A stretch of DNA of 64,000 bases, from NCBI RefSeq assembly GCF_001639725.1, contig NZ_LTAW01000005.1, positions 357,677 through 421,676 of the forward strand, given 5' to 3'. Both the position numbers and the translations under genes were made by a program. This document shows, piece by piece, positions 44,592-54,139 of the stretch; the first letter of the stretch is position 1; every line of letters begins with the position of its first letter. This DNA is from Marinomonas atlantica (GTDB lineage: Bacteria; Pseudomonadota; Gammaproteobacteria; Pseudomonadales; Marinomonadaceae). Under the pieces are notes generated by a model. It searched no databases, was not told the DNA's origin, and was given only the letters and a program-made list of their open reading frames with translations.

Positions 44592-46016
44592 CTAGTGTTT
44601 AACCAATTCGTTTACGTCTACAAAGTGACCGGCAATCGCAGCGGCGGCTGCCATTGCTGGGCTCACCAAATGCGTACGACCACCGAAGCCTTGACGACCT
44701 TCAAAGTTACGGTTTGATGTTGACGCACAATGTTCGCCGTGACCCAGTTTGTCAGCGTTCATCGCAAGACACATGGAACAGCCTGGCTCGCGCCATTCAA
44801 GACCTGCTTCAGTGAAGATTTTATCTAAGCCTTCTTTCTCGGCTTGCTCTTTTACCAAACCAGAACCTGGTACAACGATGGCTTGCGTCAACGTGTCAGC
44901 GACTTTGCGGCCTTTTACGACTTCCGCTGCTGCGCGTAAATCTTCTATACGAGAGTTGGTACAAGAGCCGATAAATACGCGATCTAGCGTAATGTCCGCA
45001 AGGGTTTTCTTGCCTTCAAGGCCCATGTATTTCCAAGCACGAGCATAACCGTCACGTGTCACTGCATCAGCTTGGTCTTCTGGACGCGGGATGTCTTGAT
45101 CGATGGCGATTACCATCTCAGGCGACGTACCCCAAGTTACTTGTGGCTTGATGTCGGCACCATTTAGCACAACCACTTCGTCAAATTCTGCGTCTTTGTC
45201 AGACACTAAATCTTTCCATGCTTCGACAGCCATGTCCCAATGTGCGCCTTTCGGTGCGTACGGACGATCTTTAACGTAGTCGATGGTCGTTTGGTCAACG
45301 GCGATCAAACCTACGCGTGCACCGGCTTCAATCGCCATGTTACACACGGTCATACGACCTTCCATTGACAGCGATGCAATCGCTGAACCGCCGAATTCGA
45401 TGGCGTAACCGGTACCACCGGCCGTACCGATTTCACCGATAATCGCCAACACAACGTCTTTTGCCGTGACATAAGGCGATAACTCACCGTCTACACGTAC
45501 TAGCATGTTGCGCATTTTTTTCTGAACTAGACACTGAGTGGCTAGCACGTGTTCCACTTCTGACGTACCGATGCCGTGTGCTAATGCGCCGAATGCACCA
45601 TGAGTCGATGTATGTGAATCACCACACACAACCGTCATACCCGGAATCGTTGCGCCCTGCTCTGGGCCCACTACGTGAACGATACCTTGACGGATATCGG
45701 TCATTTTGAATTCTGTGATACCGAATTCGTCACAGTTATCGTCCAAAGTAGTCACTTGGATTTTCGATACTGGATCGGCGATGCCATTCACGCCACTCTT
45801 ACGTTCTTCCACTGTTGTTGGAACGTTGTGATCTGGCGTAGCAAGGCTTGACGTTAAACGCCAAGGTTTACGGCCGTGAAGACGTAGACCTTCAAACGCC
45901 TGCGGCGACGTTACTTCGTGAAGCAGTTGTAAGTCGATGTAGATTAATGCACTACCATCGTCACGCTGTTGAACAAGGTGGCTATCCCACAACTTGTCGT
46001 AAAGTGTTTTTGCCAT
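44592..46016 (-). CDS. leuC: 3-isopropylmalate dehydratase large subunit
   Basis: LeuC is the [4Fe-4S] catalytic subunit of isopropylmalate isomerase. The 474 residues show [29 protein letters not shown] with one cluster cysteine and GCSMCLAMN with the other two. AGGAGAG before the ATG. It is first in the leuC-leuD-leuB-asd operon and divergent from a LysR regulator 93 bp away; leuA is not in the window. Confidence 0.98.
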   Translation of the reverse strand: MAKTLYDKLWDSHLVQQRDDGSALIYIDLQLLHEVTSPQAFEGLRLHGRKPWRLTSSLATPDHNVPTTVEERKSGVNGIADPVSKIQVTTLDDNCDEFGITEFKMTDIRQGIVHVVGPEQGATIPGMTVVCGDSHTSTHGAFGALAHGIGTSEVEHVLATQCLVQKKMRNMLVRVDGELSPYVTAKDVVLAIIGEIGTAGGTGYAIEFGGSAIASLSMEGRMTVCNMAIEAGARVGLIAVDQTTIDYVKDRPYAPKGAHWDMAVEAWKDLVSDKDAEFDEVVVLNGADIKPQVTWGTSPEMVIAIDQDIPRPEDQADAVTRDGYARAWKYMGLEGKKTLADITLDRVFIGSCTNSRIEDLRAAAEVVKGRKVADTLTQAIVVPGSGLVKEQAEKEGLDKIFTEAGLEWREPGCSMCLAMNADKLGHGEHCASTSNRNFEGRQGFGGRTHLVSPAMAAAAAIAGHFVDVNELVKH

Positions 46017-46109
46017 TGCTTTCTCTCCTACTTAAGCATTGCGTAATAGTACTGCGTGTACTTAAATTACTCCAATTCATATTTTTCATATTTTGGATAA
46101 TTATTTGGA

Positions 46110-46991
46110 ATGATGGACATACAAGAGCTTTTAACGTTTATCAAAGTGGCAGAAACGCACTCCTTTTCGGACGCTGCCGATGCGCTGTTTATCACACAGC
46201 CAGCGGTCAGCAAACGCATTGCTGCACTAGAGTCGAATTTAAATGTAAAATTATTTGACCGCATTGGCCGTCAAATACACTTAACCGAGGCCGGAACGCG
46301 GCTGTTACCCAAAGCGAAGCGCCTCGCCAATGACTTAAATGATATTAAACGTAGCATGACGTTACAAATGGACGATGTGTCTGGTGAGCTGAACATTGCT
46401 ACCAGTCACCATATTGGTTTGCATCGCCTTCCTAAGACGCTGAAGCGTTTCCAGCTTGAATATCCGCAGGCGGAAATAAAAATTGAGTTTACTCAATCAG
46501 AAGATGCGCACCGTCAAATTATCAAGGGTGAAGCGGAAATTGGCATCATTACCCTGTCCTCTCAGTCAGAAAACATGCTCAATGCCATTCCGATTTGGTC
46601 GGACCCGTTACAATGTGTGGTCAGCCTTGATCACCCGCTGGCTCAACTGGATGACGTGGACGTGGTTGAACTATCAAAATACCCGTGTGTCTTGCCACAC
46701 GAAAACACCTTTACTCGTCAGATCGCTGAGAAAGTCTTCGCGGTTAATGGCGTGCGGCCACAAGTCAAAATGAACACCAACAACCTAGACACATTAGCCA
46801 TGTTAGTCAGTATTGGCTGGGGCTGGTCATTAATTCCATCAACGGTGGTCAACGATCAATTAGCGGTGGTAAACCTACCCGCCTTAAACGTAGAACGTAA
46901 ACTGGGCGTGATTCATCATAAGCAAAGAACACTAAGTCGAGCAGCATCGGCCTTTATTGAGCTGTTACAAGCGCAATCAATGAATTCCTGA
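46110..46991 (+). CDS. LysR-family transcriptional regulator
   Basis: The protein (293 aa) has an N-terminal winged helix (IQELLTFIKVAETHSFSDAADALFITQPAVSKRIAALE, the usual LysR pattern) and a C-terminal effector-binding domain. It is divergent from leuC, and the 93-bp gap would hold both promoters, so it probably controls the leu operon in response to a leucine-pathway intermediate. That is inferred from position only. A second ATG at 46113 is equally possible. Confidence 0.9.
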   Translation: MMDIQELLTFIKVAETHSFSDAADALFITQPAVSKRIAALESNLNVKLFDRIGRQIHLTEAGTRLLPKAKRLANDLNDIKRSMTLQMDDVSGELNIATSHHIGLHRLPKTLKRFQLEYPQAEIKIEFTQSEDAHRQIIKGEAEIGIITLSSQSENMLNAIPIWSDPLQCVVSLDHPLAQLDDVDVVELSKYPCVLPHENTFTRQIAEKVFAVNGVRPQVKMNTNNLDTLAMLVSIGWGWSLIPSTVVNDQLAVVNLPALNVERKLGVIHHKQRTLSRAASAFIELLQAQSMNS

Positions 46992-47072
46992 TCCTTAATC
47001 AAAATTCACACGCTTTAGTGAAAATTAGTGCTAGGGTAAACATATAGATGTTTGTTTTATAAGGGGTATACG

Positions 47073-48713
47073 ATGAGCAAAGAAACGACGGATTGGTGGC
47101 GCGGTGCCGTAATTTATCAAATTTATCCACGTAGTTTTATGGATTCAAATGGCGATGGTATCGGTGATCTAAAAGGCATTACACAAAAAATGCCCTACAT
47201 TGCATCTCTCGGTGTTGATGCGATTTGGTTGTCACCTTTTTTCACTTCGCCCATGAAAGACTTTGGTTATGACGTATCGGATTATTGTGACGTTGACCCA
47301 ATCTTTGGTGAACTAGCCGATTTTGATGAACTCATTGCAAAAGCGCACCAACACAATATTAAAGTCATCATTGACCAAGTGCTCAATCACACATCGGATC
47401 AACACCCTTGGTTTAAAGAGTCGCGTTCTAGCCGAGACAACGATAAATCAGACTGGTATGTCTGGGTGGATGCTAAGCCTGATGGCACCGTTCCCAATAA
47501 CTGGCTATCGGTTTTTGGTGGCCCAGCTTGGCATTGGGATAGCCGTCGTAGACAGTACTATCTACACAATTTTTTAGACAGTCAGCCTGATTTAAACTTC
47601 CATAACCCTGATGTTGTCGACGCATTACTTGACAGCGTGCGTTTCTGGTTAGACCGAGGTGTGGACGGCTTCCGCTTAGACACGGCCAATTATTTCTTCC
47701 ATGACCTTGAGCTGCGCGATAACCCACCAAAACAAGAGGTTGTCGAAGGCAGTATTGGCGTCAGTATGGACAATCCTTACGGCTACCAGTTGCACCTGTA
47801 CGATAAGTCACGCCCCGAAAACATTGCTTTTTTAGAGCGCCTTCGAACACTACTGGATAAATATACAGGCACAACAACAGTTGGCGAAGTAGGCTGTGAC
47901 TTTTCACTGAAAACCATGGCCGAATACACGCAAGGTAACAACAAGCTTCATATGTGTTATTCGTTTGATCTGCTCACGCATGACAGTAGCATGACGCATA
48001 TCCATAACACCATGACATCCATCGAAGAAGGATTGGGTGATGGCTGGCCTTGCTGGTCGATGAGCAATCACGATGTTGAACGTGTCGCTTCACGCTGGAA
48101 TGATGGGAAAGCCTCTGGGGCTAAGAGTAAGGTGTTTATGGCCATGCTTTTATCTTTACGCGGTAGCGTTTGTCTATATCAAGGTGAAGAACTGGGCCTA
48201 CCTGAAGCGCAGCTTGAATTTGAACAACTTGTCGACCCATTTGGTATCAATTTTTGGCCCGAATTTAAAGGTCGAGATGGTTGTCGAACCCCAATGCCAT
48301 GGGAGAACAAACCGACTGGAGGATTTTCTAACCATCACTCCCCTTGGTTGCCAATCAGCGACTTGCATCTACCTATAGCGGTTTCCGAGCAACAAGGTGA
48401 TCGTCATTCTGTTTTGCACGCGTATCGGGACTTTTTACATTTTAGAAAACACCACCCGGCACTTATCTCTGGTGACATCGAGTTCTTGTTCAGCGATAAG
48501 GATATCTTGGTCTTTACCCGTACTCATGATGAAGAAATGCTTCTCGTCGGCATTAACGTAGGTGATCAGGGGCACTTTACCTCTCCTTTAAGTTATGAGA
48601 TCAAAGATATCGTTATGCCTGAGGGATTAAGGATCGGTCAGTTTGAGAACAGTAAACTGATATTACCCTCTAATTCAGTGTACCTTGGGAAAATAACTAA
48701 GAACATAATGTAA
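47073..48713 (+). CDS. Alpha-glucosidase, glycoside hydrolase family 13
   Basis: This is a 546-residue GH13 enzyme of the oligo-1,6-glucosidase/alpha-glucosidase group. It starts DWWRGAVIYQIYPRSFMDSN. Catalytic residues are Asp 203 (DGFRLDTAN), Glu 272 (TVGEVG) and Asp 334 (SNHDVERV). A calcium-type loop NGDGIGDL is present near residue 26. There is no signal peptide, so it hydrolyses imported alpha-glucosides in the cytosol. The start is the ATG at 47073 with AAGGGG six bases upstream; an in-frame start at 47052 would include the ribosome site in the coding part. No sugar transporter genes are adjacent. Confidence 0.93.
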   Translation: MSKETTDWWRGAVIYQIYPRSFMDSNGDGIGDLKGITQKMPYIASLGVDAIWLSPFFTSPMKDFGYDVSDYCDVDPIFGELADFDELIAKAHQHNIKVIIDQVLNHTSDQHPWFKESRSSRDNDKSDWYVWVDAKPDGTVPNNWLSVFGGPAWHWDSRRRQYYLHNFLDSQPDLNFHNPDVVDALLDSVRFWLDRGVDGFRLDTANYFFHDLELRDNPPKQEVVEGSIGVSMDNPYGYQLHLYDKSRPENIAFLERLRTLLDKYTGTTTVGEVGCDFSLKTMAEYTQGNNKLHMCYSFDLLTHDSSMTHIHNTMTSIEEGLGDGWPCWSMSNHDVERVASRWNDGKASGAKSKVFMAMLLSLRGSVCLYQGEELGLPEAQLEFEQLVDPFGINFWPEFKGRDGCRTPMPWENKPTGGFSNHHSPWLPISDLHLPIAVSEQQGDRHSVLHAYRDFLHFRKHHPALISGDIEFLFSDKDILVFTRTHDEEMLLVGINVGDQGHFTSPLSYEIKDIVMPEGLRIGQFENSKLILPSNSVYLGKITKNIM

Positions 48714-48722
48714 AACAAAATA

Positions 48723-48740
48723 CTGTACATTTATACAGTT
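48723..48740. promoter_or_regulatory. SOS-box-like palindrome after the alpha-glucosidase gene
   Basis: CTGT-ACATTTAT-ACAG fits CTGT-N8-ACAG and resembles known LexA sites. It lies between convergent genes, with no start codon nearby that it could control, so it may be fortuitous. Confidence 0.3.
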
Positions 48741-48761
48741 TATATGAAATAGACACCACAT

Positions 48762-48797
48762 AAAAAAGGGGCACCTCAATGAAGCGCCCCCTTTTTC
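48762..48797. terminator. Bidirectional terminator between the alpha-glucosidase gene and ndh
   Basis: AAAAAGGGGC pairs with GCCCCTTTTT-type sequence around a 14-base loop with A-run and T-run at the ends. Confidence 0.87.
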
Positions 48798-48824
48798 AAT
48801 CTGGATGCCTTGCAGCACTAGGGT

Positions 48825-50114
48825 TTAGTGCAACTTAAGTTTTGGCTTAACGACTTTGCCGACACGTTGTGCTGCCATAATGATTATTGCTTTAAACCAG
48901 CCATGAATAGCAATCAAATGCAGACGATACAGGGATACGTAAACGAAACGAGCCAAGCGGCCTTCTACAAACATAGACCCTTTCATCAAATTACCCATTA
49001 AGCTGCCAACCGTGCTGTATTTACTGAGGTTAACCAGTGAGCCATAGTCTTTGTATTCGTACTCTTGGAGGGGCTGACCTTTAAACTCAGCCACAATATT
49101 ATCGTGTACTAATGCTGCCATTTGATGAGCAGATTGAGCACGCGGTGGCACGAATGAGCCATTGGCTTGCTTACAGGCACAACAGTCACCGATAACATAA
49201 AGATCGTCATAATTTGTACTTTGCAAAGTGCTTTTCACTAAGACTTGATTGTTACGTGTGGTTTCAAGTCCTTCAATCTCGCTGAGAAATTTCGGTGCTT
49301 TTACACCAGCTGCCCAAATCATTAGATCTGCTTTGTGAAGCTCACCTTTTTTTGTCATCAAGCCTTCGTAACTTGCCTCAGTAATACAGGTATCTTCTAG
49401 GACATTAACACCAAGTAGCTCTAATTCTTTCTTAGCGTTGTTAGCGATACGTTCAGGGAGCGCTGGAAGAATACGAGGTCCTGCCTCAATCAGTTCAATA
49501 TTTACCTTCTCAGAGGTAATTTCTTCCATACCGTAAGATTTAAGCAGCTCTGCCACATGGAAAAGTTCAGCAGATAACTCTACGCCAGTTGCGCCGCCCC
49601 CGACGATAGAGATATTTAATTTTTGATCTCCAGGGAGTTGATGAATTCGCAAGAACTGCGTTAAAAGCGCTTGCTGAAAGCGTTCCGCTTGGCGATGAGA
49701 ATCTAGAAAATAACAGTGCTCTGCCACCCCAGGCGTGCCAAAATCATTACTAACACTGCCAACAGCTAACACTAAAATATCGTAATCAACTTTTCGAGCA
49801 GGTAAGACTTCGTGGCCTTTATCATCGCTTATGGACGTCAAGCTGATCGTTTTATTAATGGCGTCAATTTCATAAGCGGTACCCAGCTTAAACGTGTAGT
49901 GGTGTTTCGTAGAGTGGGCGCGATAGTTAAGACCATCAGTGTTAATATCAATCGAGCCAGTGGCCACTTCATGCAACAGCGGCTTCCAAATATGCGTCTG
50001 AGAACGATCAATCAAGGTAACTTGTGCATGCTTACGCTTGCCTAGGCTGTGACCTAAACGGGTTGCAAGTTCTAAGCCCCCTGCACCACCACCTAATACT
50101 ACAATTTTTTTCAT
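48825..50114 (-). CDS. ndh: Type II NADH dehydrogenase (NADH:quinone oxidoreductase)
   Basis: Ndh transfers electrons from NADH to quinone at the inner membrane face without pumping protons. The 429 residues show the FAD motif IVVLGGGAGGLELATRLG, the NADH motif ISIVGGGATGVELSAEL, the second FAD motif DDLYVIGDCCACK, and a C-terminal amphipathic membrane-binding region. I take the ATG at 50114; an in-frame TTG at 50126 would leave no room for a ribosome site. A run of competing hairpins lies between yaiI and this start. Confidence 0.95.
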   Translation of the reverse strand: MKKIVVLGGGAGGLELATRLGHSLGKRKHAQVTLIDRSQTHIWKPLLHEVATGSIDINTDGLNYRAHSTKHHYTFKLGTAYEIDAINKTISLTSISDDKGHEVLPARKVDYDILVLAVGSVSNDFGTPGVAEHCYFLDSHRQAERFQQALLTQFLRIHQLPGDQKLNISIVGGGATGVELSAELFHVAELLKSYGMEEITSEKVNIELIEAGPRILPALPERIANNAKKELELLGVNVLEDTCITEASYEGLMTKKGELHKADLMIWAAGVKAPKFLSEIEGLETTRNNQVLVKSTLQSTNYDDLYVIGDCCACKQANGSFVPPRAQSAHQMAALVHDNIVAEFKGQPLQEYEYKDYGSLVNLSKYSTVGSLMGNLMKGSMFVEGRLARFVYVSLYRLHLIAIHGWFKAIIIMAAQRVGKVVKPKLKLH

Positions 50115-50132
50115 ACTAAACCCCAAACTGTG

Positions 50133-50191
50133 AATGATTTGCTAAACATTGGGATTGCTTAGCAAATCATTCCTCAACAGAGGAATGATTT
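50133..50191 (-). promoter_or_regulatory. Two mutually exclusive hairpins between yaiI and ndh
   Basis: Hairpin X (50164-50191) is a perfect 12-bp stem with a four-base loop and covers the yaiI stop codon. Hairpin Y (50133-50171) is a perfect 13-bp stem with a 13-base loop and lies just before ndh. They share bases 50164-50171, so only one can form at a time. No U-run follows either. Confidence 0.6.
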
Positions 50192-50639
50192 AGTGTACGC
50201 GTTTCGCTAGCAGTCGATCCAGCGCATTGGCAAAGGCTGCTTTGTCTTTATCACCAAACGGTGCGGCGCCGCCGGTATCAAATCCACTAGAGCGCATTTG
50301 ATCCATAAAGTCACGCATACCAAGCTTTTGTTTGATGTTATCAGTAGTGTACTGCTCACCTTTGGACGTTAATACTAACGCACCACGGGCAATACAATCA
50401 GAGGCAAGCGGGATATCGGAGGTAATGACGACATCACCTGGAGAGACATTTTCTTCAATGTAAGTATCGGCTTCATCGAAACCACTTGGCACAACTTTTC
50501 GCACCAGCCATTTACTCGGTGGTAAGGCAACTGCCATATTCGCAACAAAAGTACAAAGCACTTCACAGCGTTCAGCCGCTTTAAAAAGAATTGGCTTGAT
50601 TGCGTTAGGACACGCGTCGGCATCCACCCATATTTGCAT
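50190..50639 (-). CDS. yaiI: UPF0178 family protein YaiI/YqxD
   Basis: This is a conserved 149-residue protein of unknown function with a PIN-like fold. Motifs present are the N-terminal IWVDADACPNAIKPIL, DEADTYIEENVSPGDVVITSDIPLA and FDTGGAAPF near the C-terminus. The acidic residues resemble a nuclease site, but no activity is established. GGAG upstream of the ATG (TTAAGGAGCTAGC context). It may be co-transcribed with ndh. Confidence 0.93.
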   Translation of the reverse strand: MQIWVDADACPNAIKPILFKAAERCEVLCTFVANMAVALPPSKWLVRKVVPSGFDEADTYIEENVSPGDVVITSDIPLASDCIARGALVLTSKGEQYTTDNIKQKLGMRDFMDQMRSSGFDTGGAAPFGDKDKAAFANALDRLLAKRVH

Positions 50640-50796
50640 TGCTAGCTCCTTAATTAAGAGCTCTATTATTGCGGACTCTCTGTTTGTTTGGCTATAGGGA
50701 AACCATAGGATTTCTCAAAATATCATTATTTTTAGTTATAGCGGGCATCACTGCCCGCACAGAAAAGTAATATAAATATATTATTTACGATTTGTA

Positions 50797-52500
50797 TTAT
50801 TTTAGCAGTTCTGCAGAAGGTATCGGCTTACTGGATTCAAATTGTTTTAACGAATCAAAATAGTATCGGCCGCGAACAATTACATGATTAAAGTAAAATT
50901 CGGTTTTGGCTTGCCATGCCTTACTTGCTTGATCACTTTGATAGCCTTTCAGCAGCAGCCAGCCACCAACGGTAAAACCAGAGAGCATCATGAAGTCGTA
51001 TGCCGCTTCGCTGGATTCAACATCATTGTTTAACAACATCGCTTTCGATTGCTCGATAAGGTTCACATAGTCAGCAAGAGTATCTGAATGCGCCGTTCCA
51101 CTAAAATGATTCAAGTCGGTACGAATGTCTTCGATTAGTGCCGTTAATGCAATCCCTTGATCTCCTTGGAGCTTTCTTCCTACAAGGTCTAACGCCTGAA
51201 TGCCATTGGTTCCTTCATAGATAGGCAAGATTCGTGCATCTCGAAAGAGCTGAGCCACACCAGTTTCCTCAATGTAACCCATGCCGCCATGAACCTGCAC
51301 TGCCAATGAAACGATCTCTTGCGCCATCTCAGTCAGCCAACCTTTAACGATCGGCGTATAGAGTTCGGTTCGAGCCAAATGCTGTCCATCTTGATCAGAT
51401 AAATCGCTTTCCACTGAGGCGGTGTACATCAAGGCTCGCATCGCAGATAAAGTACTCGCCATTTGCCACAACATACGCTTCACGTCGCCATGCTCTGCAA
51501 TCACAACTTTGCCTTTCGTACCTTTTTTAGCGCCTTGAACACGATCAAAGGAGTAATCCAAAGCCATTTGGTAGGCGGCCTCTGCCACCGCTAAGCCTTG
51601 CAAGCCAACACTTTGACGTGCGTTGTTCATCATCGTAAACATGGCGGCAAGGCCTTTATTCTCTTGGCCAACTAGATAACCAATTGCACCTTCGCTTTCG
51701 CCAAATTGCATCACACAGGTCGGTGATCCGTGAATACCCATTTTGTGCTCGATCGATAACGGGTATACGTCGTTGCGACGACCTGGATGACCGTTGCCAT
51801 CCAACAGATATTTAGGCACTAAGAATAACGAAATCCCCCGCACGCCCTCAGGTGCATCCGGCAAACGAGCCAACACCAAATGAATGATGTTTTCACTCAT
51901 CAAATGATCACCCCAAGTAATGTAGATTTTTTGCCCGTAAATTCGATATTGCTCGCCATCAGGAACCGCTTTAGTTTTAATAGCGGCCAAATCACTACCC
52001 GCACCCGGTTCAGTTAAGTTCATGGTGCCAGTCCATCTACCAGACACCATATTTGGCAAGTAGGTATTTTTTAACTCATCACTTGCGTGAGTTTCAATGG
52101 CATCAACAGCACCTTGAGTCAACAACGGACATAACGAAAAAGATAGATTAGAAGACTGAATTCCCTCATTGAAAGCAACTTCGAGTGCTCGCGGAAGCTC
52201 TTGCCCACCGTATTGCTCAGGGGCACTCAACGTCGTCCATGCAGCATCTTGTAAAGCCTCATAGACCGCTTTGAATTCTGGCGTTTCTTGGACGCAACGC
52301 TCCACCATTTTGGGCGGTGTTAAATCACCCAACCGATTACTTGGTGCAACGATCTGTTCAGAAAACTTAGCAGCTTCAGATAAAATAGGCTCAAGAAGAT
52401 CTGCACCATAATTTGGGAAATGTGGCTCCAGTCGCTCAATGCCTGCAATATGCTCTAAGCAAAACTGTACTTCTTGGGCTGGATAGCGGTAACCACTCAT
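50797..52500 (-). CDS. Acyl-CoA dehydrogenase
   Basis: This is an FAD-dependent acyl-CoA dehydrogenase of 567 residues that makes the first double bond in beta-oxidation. Seen are the N-terminal helical domain with the extra leader typical of the approximately 600-residue type, the middle beta domain MNLTEPGAGSDLAAIKTKA and YITWGDH, and the C-terminal domain with QVHGGMGYIEETGVAQLFRDARI and IYEGTNGIQALDL containing the probable catalytic Glu. The start is the ATG at 52500 behind GAGGAG; the frame extends five codons upstream. Chain length preference is not readable. The AraC-type gene just upstream on the same strand is its likely regulator. Confidence 0.92.
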   Translation of the reverse strand: MSGYRYPAQEVQFCLEHIAGIERLEPHFPNYGADLLEPILSEAAKFSEQIVAPSNRLGDLTPPKMVERCVQETPEFKAVYEALQDAAWTTLSAPEQYGGQELPRALEVAFNEGIQSSNLSFSLCPLLTQGAVDAIETHASDELKNTYLPNMVSGRWTGTMNLTEPGAGSDLAAIKTKAVPDGEQYRIYGQKIYITWGDHLMSENIIHLVLARLPDAPEGVRGISLFLVPKYLLDGNGHPGRRNDVYPLSIEHKMGIHGSPTCVMQFGESEGAIGYLVGQENKGLAAMFTMMNNARQSVGLQGLAVAEAAYQMALDYSFDRVQGAKKGTKGKVVIAEHGDVKRMLWQMASTLSAMRALMYTASVESDLSDQDGQHLARTELYTPIVKGWLTEMAQEIVSLAVQVHGGMGYIEETGVAQLFRDARILPIYEGTNGIQALDLVGRKLQGDQGIALTALIEDIRTDLNHFSGTAHSDTLADYVNLIEQSKAMLLNNDVESSEAAYDFMMLSGFTVGGWLLLKGYQSDQASKAWQAKTEFYFNHVIVRGRYYFDSLKQFESSKPIPSAELLK

Positions 52501-52607
52501 CGATTGACTCCTCATTTTTTTATTTTTAAGAGTGGATAATTAGAGCCTATTCAACAATGGCAAATGGTTGCGATTTTGCTAACAAATAGGCTCACAAGCA
52601 TTATGGG

Positions 52608-53663
52608 TCAATTCAGCGTTTGATAATCGGCGTGTTTACGATATTCGCCTGGCGTCATACCAGTCCACTTCTTAAAAGAGCGATAAAATGCGCTGGGCTC
52701 TTCAAACCCCATCAATGCTGCAATCTCATTAAACGAAAGCTGTGGTGCATTAATGTAGGTGATCGCCGCTTCTTTTCGACATTCATCTTTGATTTGTTGG
52801 AAGGAAGTATCTTCTTCTGTAAGGCGACGACGTAACGTTGAAACACTCATATTTAACATGGATGCGACTTCTTCAGCAGATAACATTTCCTGTGAGAAAT
52901 CTTTCCCCAAAATAGAAATCACTCGAGATTTTAAACTGTTGTCATTATCGACCATGACTAACAGCTGATAAGGTGCCGTTTTGAGAAAGCTGCGTAAACT
53001 GTCGTCGTTCTGTACCAAAGGCATGTCTAGATAAGAGGCAGGGAACACTAATGCATTGCCATGTTGCGAGAACTTTACATCAGATTGAAAAAGTGTCTGG
53101 TAGTACTCCACATCATCTGGTCTTGCTGCGGTGAAATAAGCGGCTTTTAATACCAAACGGCGCCCGATAAACCAGCTAATAAAATGATGCCACATTGAAA
53201 GCGTGGTACGCACACGCTCAGGTGAATCAAATGCTTTATCTAAAGAAACATTAGTAGTGTCTTCAAGTGATTCTACCGGTGCAAACGTCACTTTCGCAAA
53301 ACGCCCTTTTTTCACAACGATAGGTTTGATGGTTGGACCACGACAAATTTCATAAAAATCGCTGCAACGCTTAAGAGCTTGGCCAAGGTTTTTTGAATGC
53401 AAAATACACAGGCACATCATACGAAATGAACCCTTTGGCATTCGACCACCGCTCAAGATACCGAACGACTCGTCATTCATCATCTGCATAATACGCTGAT
53501 ACAGCAAACCATAACGGTATACAGAGATACCTTTCGCTTCTTCTACTTCAGAGCGAGACAATCCTACTTCACTTAACAACGGCGCAATATCACAACCTTG
53601 ATTCTCGACCGCATTGAGAAGATACCGAACACTCTGTGCAGGAACAGTCGCTTTTATTTCCAT
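52608..53663 (-). CDS. AraC-family transcriptional regulator with Arabinose_bd-type N-domain
   Basis: The protein (351 aa) has an OruR/Arabinose_bd-like N-terminal domain (GILSGGRMPKGSFRMMCLCILHSKNLGQALKRCSDFY) and a C-terminal pair of AraC helix-turn-helix motifs (SAEEVASMLNMSVSTLRRRL; SFNEIAALMGFEEPSAFYRSFKKWTGMTPGEYR). This subfamily often controls catabolic or lipid genes. The gene is 107 bp upstream of the acyl-CoA dehydrogenase gene on the same strand. Confidence 0.92.
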   Translation of the reverse strand: MEIKATVPAQSVRYLLNAVENQGCDIAPLLSEVGLSRSEVEEAKGISVYRYGLLYQRIMQMMNDESFGILSGGRMPKGSFRMMCLCILHSKNLGQALKRCSDFYEICRGPTIKPIVVKKGRFAKVTFAPVESLEDTTNVSLDKAFDSPERVRTTLSMWHHFISWFIGRRLVLKAAYFTAARPDDVEYYQTLFQSDVKFSQHGNALVFPASYLDMPLVQNDDSLRSFLKTAPYQLLVMVDNDNSLKSRVISILGKDFSQEMLSAEEVASMLNMSVSTLRRRLTEEDTSFQQIKDECRKEAAITYINAPQLSFNEIAALMGFEEPSAFYRSFKKWTGMTPGEYRKHADYQTLN

Positions 53664-53691
53664 CCAAAGCTTCCTTAAAAAATATCAGGCA

Positions 53692-53724
53692 CAAAAAAAG
53701 GCTGCATGTGAATGCAGCCTTTTA
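53692..53724 (-). terminator. Intrinsic terminator after the 53734 gene
   Basis: AAAAGGCTGCAT pairs with ATGCAGCCTTTT around a four-base loop, followed by a T-run on the minus strand. Confidence 0.93.
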
Positions 53725-53733
53725 GTTTTATTA

Positions 53734-54069
53734 TTAGTTTTCTTCAGTGAACGCATCAAGCAAATCATTAACGACTGTATCTTCTTCGTTAACTTTATTC
53801 GTATCAACTTTCTTCGCTGTTTCATCCACTTTAGGAGTAAACGTGAAGCGTTTAGGACGAACTTTTTGCTGAACCGCCTCAGGCTCTGGCAATAGGCCAA
53901 GGCGTTCAAGCTTTTTCTTAGCTTGCTCTTTACGTTGCTTCTCTTTCTTTGCATCAAAACGAGTAGGATTCGCAGCTTTGCGAGCCTTCTTCTGCTCTTT
54001 ATGCATTTCCTTGGTACCAGTTTGACCAAGTTTCCCTTTCATGCTTCGGGATTTTTTAACGCGAGCCAT
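53734..54069 (-). CDS. Small basic protein of unknown function
   Basis: I do not recognise this 111-residue protein. The first about 75 residues are very rich in Lys and Arg (MARVKKSRSMKGKLGQTGTK; QKKARKAANPTR; KQRKEQAKKKLERLGL), then it turns acidic (NEEDTVVNDLLDAFTEEN). This suggests an RNA- or ribosome-associated, partly disordered protein. The ATG at 54069 has AGAGG six bases upstream, so I prefer it to the 15-codon longer form. It has its own terminator. Confidence 0.75.
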   Translation of the reverse strand: MARVKKSRSMKGKLGQTGTKEMHKEQKKARKAANPTRFDAKKEKQRKEQAKKKLERLGLLPEPEAVQQKVRPKRFTFTPKVDETAKKVDTNKVNEEDTVVNDLLDAFTEEN

Positions 54070-54139
54070 AATTAACCTCTCTAACAAGGTATCTATTGTA
54101 GCAATCAAGTTCAATTAGGTCACGCTGAAGACAAACTCA

